Source of the DNA: CAZIVE01 sp964542435
GTDB taxonomy: Bacteria; Bacteroidota; Bacteroidia; Bacteroidales; Tannerellaceae
DNA length: 15,332 nt
Assembly (NCBI GenBank): GCA_964542435.1
Contig: CAZIVE010000064.1
Location: 1-15,332, forward strand
Reading direction: 5' to 3'
Of this stretch, positions 13,903 to 15,332 are shown piece by piece (within the stretch, counting starts at the first letter, position 1; each line of letters begins with the position of its first letter). A model generated the notes under the pieces. The model was not told where the DNA came from. It worked only from the letters and a program-made list of their open reading frames with translations, and made no database searches. A program made the position numbers and the translations under genes.

Positions 13903-15262
13903 CTTTCAAACCGTTTTGATACGCTTTATAGAAATCGGGAATGCCGTAACCGACAGCTCTGTCCGGATGTTTGTAGCGGCTCGACGCCTGTTGGATCAAG
14001 CGGATCAGTTGCGGCACTGTCAGCGACGGCAGTGCCTGTTTGAGGCAGGCGGCCATGCCTGCAACGGTGGGCGTCGAGAAGGAGGTGCCGTTGGCCAGGC
14101 GGATGATGCCCGACGGATCGATCACGGTACAGTCAGTGCCGAGAGCTGTGACGTCGGGTTTCGTAGCATATCGCTTGATGAATCCTTCGGAAGAGAAGGT
14201 GCTGGGCTTTTTCTTCTCATCGACTGCCGCTACGGTGAGGATGTCGCCGGCATCGCCAGGAAAGGTGATTTTGTTCCAGTCGCCATGACCTTCGTTGCCG
14301 GCGCTTGAAATCACGAGCATCCCTTTTCGGGCAGCCATCTCTGCTGCGCGGGTGATGAAGGCGCTTTTCCCGTCCAGGTCGTTTTGCGTGGGCGAGAGTC
14401 TGTCGTCATCGTATTTGTAATAGCCGAGCGAGGAGGATATCAGATCCACGCCGACGCTGTCAGCAAACTCTGCGGCAGCTGTCCAATAATCCTCTTCGAT
14501 GGGATATTCCGAGCGGCTGTCTTCGCTCTTGATCAGCCAATAGGAGGCTTCGGGAGCGGTGCCGACCATGATGCCGGGCGCGTTGGCCGCCAGGCAGGAG
14601 AGGGCTTTCGTCCCGTGATCGTCCGCACGGAAGACGGTCAGCTGGGGAAATACGAAGTTACGCGTGCCCTTCAGCTTCAGCGAGTCGAAGACCATCAGCC
14701 GGTCCACATTGCGGAAGCCGGCGTCGAAGATGGCAATCGTCATCCCTTCTCCTTTGTATCCGGCATGATGCATCCGTTCGCCGTCGATCATCGTTGTCTG
14801 TTTCTCTGCATAGCCATAATAGGACTTGGTGATCGGATCGGGTGTGGCGATCTTCTCTTTGCGTGCAAAAGGCATCTCCTCCTCCGGCAGTGCATCGTCA
14901 CCTTGCCAGATCCATTTCACGGAATCGATTTCATCCAGTCCGTTCAGCCGGTTTATCTTCGTGCTGTCGTCGGTCATGACCACGACGGTGGCAAACCATC
15001 GGCTCTGCGTCACAGGACGGAATCCCATCTGTGCAATCCGTTCGATCACGGTTGGCGAAATGGGCAGATCGGTACTGTCCACGGCGACGCCTTCATGAGC
15101 GCGTCGTTGCAGTGCCTCCTTCGAAAGAAACTTCTCCGGTTGGTCCAGCGCATATCCTGCATCGCCTTTCTCCTTGAGATAGATGCGATACGCGTAGCTC
15201 TCTTCCGAGATGGCCGTTGTTGCCATCATCGAAATCAGCCCCAACATCCAAAGTTTCTTCAT
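13877..15262 (-). CDS. Exported S8-family (subtilisin-like) serine peptidase
   Basis: From the ATG at 15262 this is 461 residues, with a signal peptide (MKKLWMLGLISMMATTAISEES, cut near 18-20). A short N-terminal region with YRIYLKEKGD and EKFLSKEALQRRA follows, as in Bacteroidota S8 peptidases. The catalytic triad is D180 (IAIFDAGF), H216 (DDHGTKAL) and S394 (NGTSFSTPTVAG); SSAGNEGH gives the oxyanion Asn. There is no C-terminal sorting domain, so it is likely periplasmic or surface-bound. In-frame ATGs at 15271 and 15310 exist, but 15310 lies inside the promoter's -33 element, so it is excluded; AAAGGA precedes 15262. The end overlaps xseA by 26 bp, making it the first gene of this run. Confidence 0.92.
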   Translation of the reverse strand: MKKLWMLGLISMMATTAISEESYAYRIYLKEKGDAGYALDQPEKFLSKEALQRRAHEGVAVDSTDLPISPTVIERIAQMGFRPVTQSRWFATVVVMTDDSTKINRLNGLDEIDSVKWIWQGDDALPEEEMPFARKEKIATPDPITKSYYGYAEKQTTMIDGERMHHAGYKGEGMTIAIFDAGFRNVDRLMVFDSLKLKGTRNFVFPQLTVFRADDHGTKALSCLAANAPGIMVGTAPEASYWLIKSEDSRSEYPIEEDYWTAAAEFADSVGVDLISSSLGYYKYDDDRLSPTQNDLDGKSAFITRAAEMAARKGMLVISSAGNEGHGDWNKITFPGDAGDILTVAAVDEKKKPSTFSSEGFIKRYATKPDVTALGTDCTVIDPSGIIRLANGTSFSTPTVAGMAACLKQALPSLTVPQLIRLIQQASSRYKHPDRAVGYGIPDFYKAYQNGLKDEKRNDRY

Positions 15263-15279
15263 TCCTTTCATTTTATGGA

Positions 15280-15311
15280 CAAAGATAATGCAAGTCGAGC
15301 GAAGAAGCAAA
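15280..15311 (-). promoter_or_regulatory. Bacteroidales-type promoter of the S8-xseA-xseB-ispD-recG run
   Basis: On the minus strand, TTTG (15311-15308), a 20-nt spacer and TATCTTTG (15287-15280) fully match the TTTG / TAnnTTTG consensus. The predicted start near 15276 leaves a leader of about 14 nt before the ATG at 15262. Confidence 0.7.
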
Positions 15312-15332
15312 GCTTGCTTTGATTATTCCGAG

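Noticed and set aside
14384..15322. Plus-strand open frame (312 codons) opposite the S8 peptidase gene
   Set aside because: It is antisense to a gene with an intact catalytic triad and signal peptide, and has no family resemblance or promoter.
1..15332. CRISPR array, tRNA/rRNA genes, insertion sequences or prophage
   Set aside because: No regular repeat-spacer pattern, cloverleaf, transposase or phage gene was seen; gene content is ordinary core chromosome.

Overview
This 15.3 kb window looks like a chromosomal segment of an anaerobic member of the Bacteroidales. The evidence is the gene content (a class I hybrid cluster protein, a RIC/ScdA-type di-iron repair protein, a BT_3928-type DoxX protein, DUF1599, and SPOR and M23-LysM envelope proteins). 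It also includes sites that fit the Bacteroides promoter form (TTTG, about 20 nt, TAnnTTTG). I cannot name a species; Tannerellaceae or Porphyromonadaceae is only a guess. Nearly every gene lies on the minus strand; the only plus-strand gene is a Crp/Fnr-type regulator.

Region 1 (1-3589) is a nitrosative/oxidative stress locus. A regulator (3194-3589, plus) is divergent from hcp, which is followed by a RIC/YtfE-like repair protein and a FldA-like flavodoxin in close series. The hcp/regulator intergenic space holds a perfect 16-bp palindrome (CGTAAC-CTAT-GTTACG). It sits about 41 nt upstream of the predicted hcp transcription start, the position expected for an activator of this family. The likely logic is NO sensing by an HcpR-like protein, NO removal by Hcp, Fe-S repair by RIC, and electron supply by the flavodoxin. 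The last step is inference.

Region 2 (3588-9531) is a minus-strand run reading M23/LysM peptidase, DUF1599, BT_3928-type DoxX protein, tpiA, SPOR protein, folE, TPR protein. Spacings are mostly under 30 bp. A strong hairpin-plus-T-tract terminator follows tpiA, only 13 nt before the SPOR gene start, and a second terminator follows the TPR gene.

Region 3 (9532-9856) has no gene. It holds a candidate promoter for the M23 gene and a nested inverted repeat whose half-sites resemble parS half-sites.

Region 4 (9857-15332) is a compact minus-strand run: S8 subtilisin-like peptidase, xseA, xseB, ispD, recG. Genes overlap or lie a few bases apart, behind a full-consensus Bacteroidales-type promoter at 15280-15311. 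It combines DNA repair (RecG, exonuclease VII) and isoprenoid synthesis (IspD) with an exported protease.

Three runs of exactly 100 N (3325-3424, 8038-8137, 13691-13790) each interrupt a gene: the regulator, DUF1599 and xseA. Family lengths, and a frame mismatch in xseA, show these are placeholders for longer missing sequence, so the genes are probably intact in the organism. No tRNA, rRNA, CRISPR array or insertion sequence is visible. The most interesting material is the HcpR-type regulatory switch and the hcp-ric-flavodoxin arrangement; I see no clearly new system.
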